From: Chitinophagaceae bacterium
GTDB lineage: Bacteria; Bacteroidota; Bacteroidia; Chitinophagales; Chitinophagaceae
DNA: 14,263 bases
Direction of reading: 5' to 3'
NCBI GenBank assembly: GCA_947489175.1
Contig: CANLED010000021.1
Span: forward strand, 1-14,263
Position numbers and translations under genes: made by a program. Position 1 is the stretch's first letter. Every line of letters starts with the position of its first letter. Of this stretch, positions 13,443-14,263 are shown piece after piece. The notes under the pieces were generated by a model. It did no database searches. It was not told the origin of the DNA and saw only the letters and a list, made by a program, of their open reading frames with translations.

Positions 13443-14263
13443 ATGCATTCTGAAAATATTAACCCTCAGATTTTCATAGATAACAGAAAAAGATTTACTT
13501 CCAAAATGGAAAAAAACAGCATTGCCATTTTCAACAGCAATGATGAAATTCCTAGCAATGGAGATGCCTTATATACGTTCAAACAAAATACAGATTTATA
13601 TTGGCTTACAGGCATTCGTCAGGAAGACACCATGCTAATTTTATTTCCTGACCATCCCGAGAAAAAATACAGAGAAACGTTGGTTTTAGTTCGTCCCAAT
13701 GAATTAAAAGAAAAATGGGATGGGAAAAGACACAGAGCCAATGAAGCAACTCAACTTTCAGGGATAGAAACAATAGTTTGGTTAGATTCACTCGACGGAT
13801 TACTCCAACCACAGATACATTTGGCAGATAATATTTATCTCAATACCAATGAAAATGATAGAAAAGCGAACTTGTTGAAAGTGCGTGACTATCGCTTTGC
13901 AGAAGAGATGAAATCGCGCTACCCTTTGCACAATTACCTACGTGCTGCTAAAATAATGAATGAATTAAGGGCCATAAAATCGGCTCATGAAGTAGCTGTA
14001 ATTCAACAAGCCATCGACATTACAGAAAAAACATTCAGAAGATTGCTAAAATTCATCAAGCCCGGTGTTTGGGAAAATGAAATAGAAGCAGAAATCTACC
14101 ACGAATTCATGATGAACCGTTCGGCCGGACCTGCCTATGGTTCAATAATTGCTGGCGGCGACAGAGCTCGGACCTTGCACTATGTTGCAAATAACCAACA
14201 ATGTAAAGAAGGGGAATTGATATTAATGGATTTTGGGGCTGAATATGGTGGATATTGTGCCGA
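13443..14263 (+). CDS. pepP: Aminopeptidase P (M24 family), 3'-truncated by the window edge
   Basis: Xaa-Pro aminopeptidase that removes N-terminal residues preceding proline, using two metal ions. The first 273 codons are present; the family is about 430-470 residues, so the C-terminal part lies outside. The N-terminal AMP_N domain (about 10-145) shows FIDNRKRF, FKQNTDLYWLTGI and the strand ILFPDHPEKKYRETLVLVRP. A linker with ELRAIKSAHEVAVIQQAIDIT (about 182-202) leads into the pita-bread M24 domain, with GPAYGSIIAGGDRARTLHY (His246) and LMDFGAE (Asp263, first metal ligand). The frame ends on the bases GA at the codon where a second metal Asp (274) is expected, and the 11-residue spacing fits the family. 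ATG 13443 has an A-rich leader. No signal peptide is seen, so it is probably cytoplasmic. Confidence 0.95.
   Translation, partial: MHSENINPQIFIDNRKRFTSKMEKNSIAIFNSNDEIPSNGDALYTFKQNTDLYWLTGIRQEDTMLILFPDHPEKKYRETLVLVRPNELKEKWDGKRHRANEATQLSGIETIVWLDSLDGLLQPQIHLADNIYLNTNENDRKANLLKVRDYRFAEEMKSRYPLHNYLRAAKIMNELRAIKSAHEVAVIQQAIDITEKTFRRLLKFIKPGVWENEIEAEIYHEFMMNRSAGPAYGSIIAGGDRARTLHYVANNQQCKEGELILMDFGAEYGGYCA

Noticed and set aside
1..14263. Search for tRNA or rRNA genes, IS elements, CRISPR arrays, attachment sites, toxin-antitoxin or phage genes
   Set aside because: No tRNA-like cloverleaf, transposase motif, regularly spaced repeat or phage protein was seen; the window reads as stable housekeeping and metabolic DNA.

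Overview
The window looks like ordinary chromosomal DNA of a Bacteroidota bacterium, probably near the Chitinophagales or another environmental lineage. The assignment rests on several sequence features. The DNA is AT-rich. The start regions have A/T-rich leaders with no GGAGG Shine-Dalgarno. The proteins resemble Bacteroidota versions, such as bL25 of the CTC type, a LemA plus paired TPM-domain cluster, exported proteins cleaved at FAQ- or FCQ-like sites, and a DUF4442 protein. No species call is possible from sequence reading alone.

Layout, left to right. 1-2105 (+): the end of a class I glyceraldehyde-3-phosphate dehydrogenase gene, a strong intrinsic terminator, then complete phosphoglycerate kinase; these are consecutive steps of lower glycolysis. 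2186-4018 (+): a compact lemA-TPM-TPM operon of envelope-associated proteins, the first TPM gene probably starting at TTG and overlapping the second by 4 nt. 4019-4085: a short convergent gap rich in degenerate TTTTTAGTT / AACTTTAAAC words. 4086-9020 (-): a long leftward block. In transcription order it holds prs (PRPP synthetase), rplY (bL25) and pth (peptidyl-tRNA hydrolase), then an FAH-family hydrolase, then a DUF4442 hotdog-like protein tightly coupled to a metallo-beta-lactamase/beta-CASP RNA-processing enzyme. 9021-9177: divergent promoter region with a GATAAC-N4-GTTATC palindrome. 9178-9858 (+): radC. 10038-13263 (+): a molybdenum hydroxylase set, made of an iorA-like 2Fe-2S subunit, an iorB-like Tat-exported molybdopterin subunit and a single-haem cytochrome c, with a terminator between iorB and the cytochrome. 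13443-end (+): the N-terminal two thirds of an aminopeptidase P (M24), cut by the window edge at its second metal ligand.

How the genes work together: gap and pgk share a pathway. prs-rplY-pth is a widespread nucleotide/translation cluster. In the ior-like set, electrons probably pass from the molybdenum centre through two 2Fe-2S clusters to the cytochrome c and so to the respiratory chain; the substrate cannot be read from sequence.

I see no mobile element, CRISPR array, tRNA, rRNA or phage gene, and no clearly new multi-gene system. The most notable signals are regulatory. Intrinsic terminators sit almost on the start codons of pgk and pth. A short intergenic word family recurs after stop codons. 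A palindrome lies in front of prs. The cytochrome gene of the molybdenum hydroxylase set is separated from iorB by a terminator.
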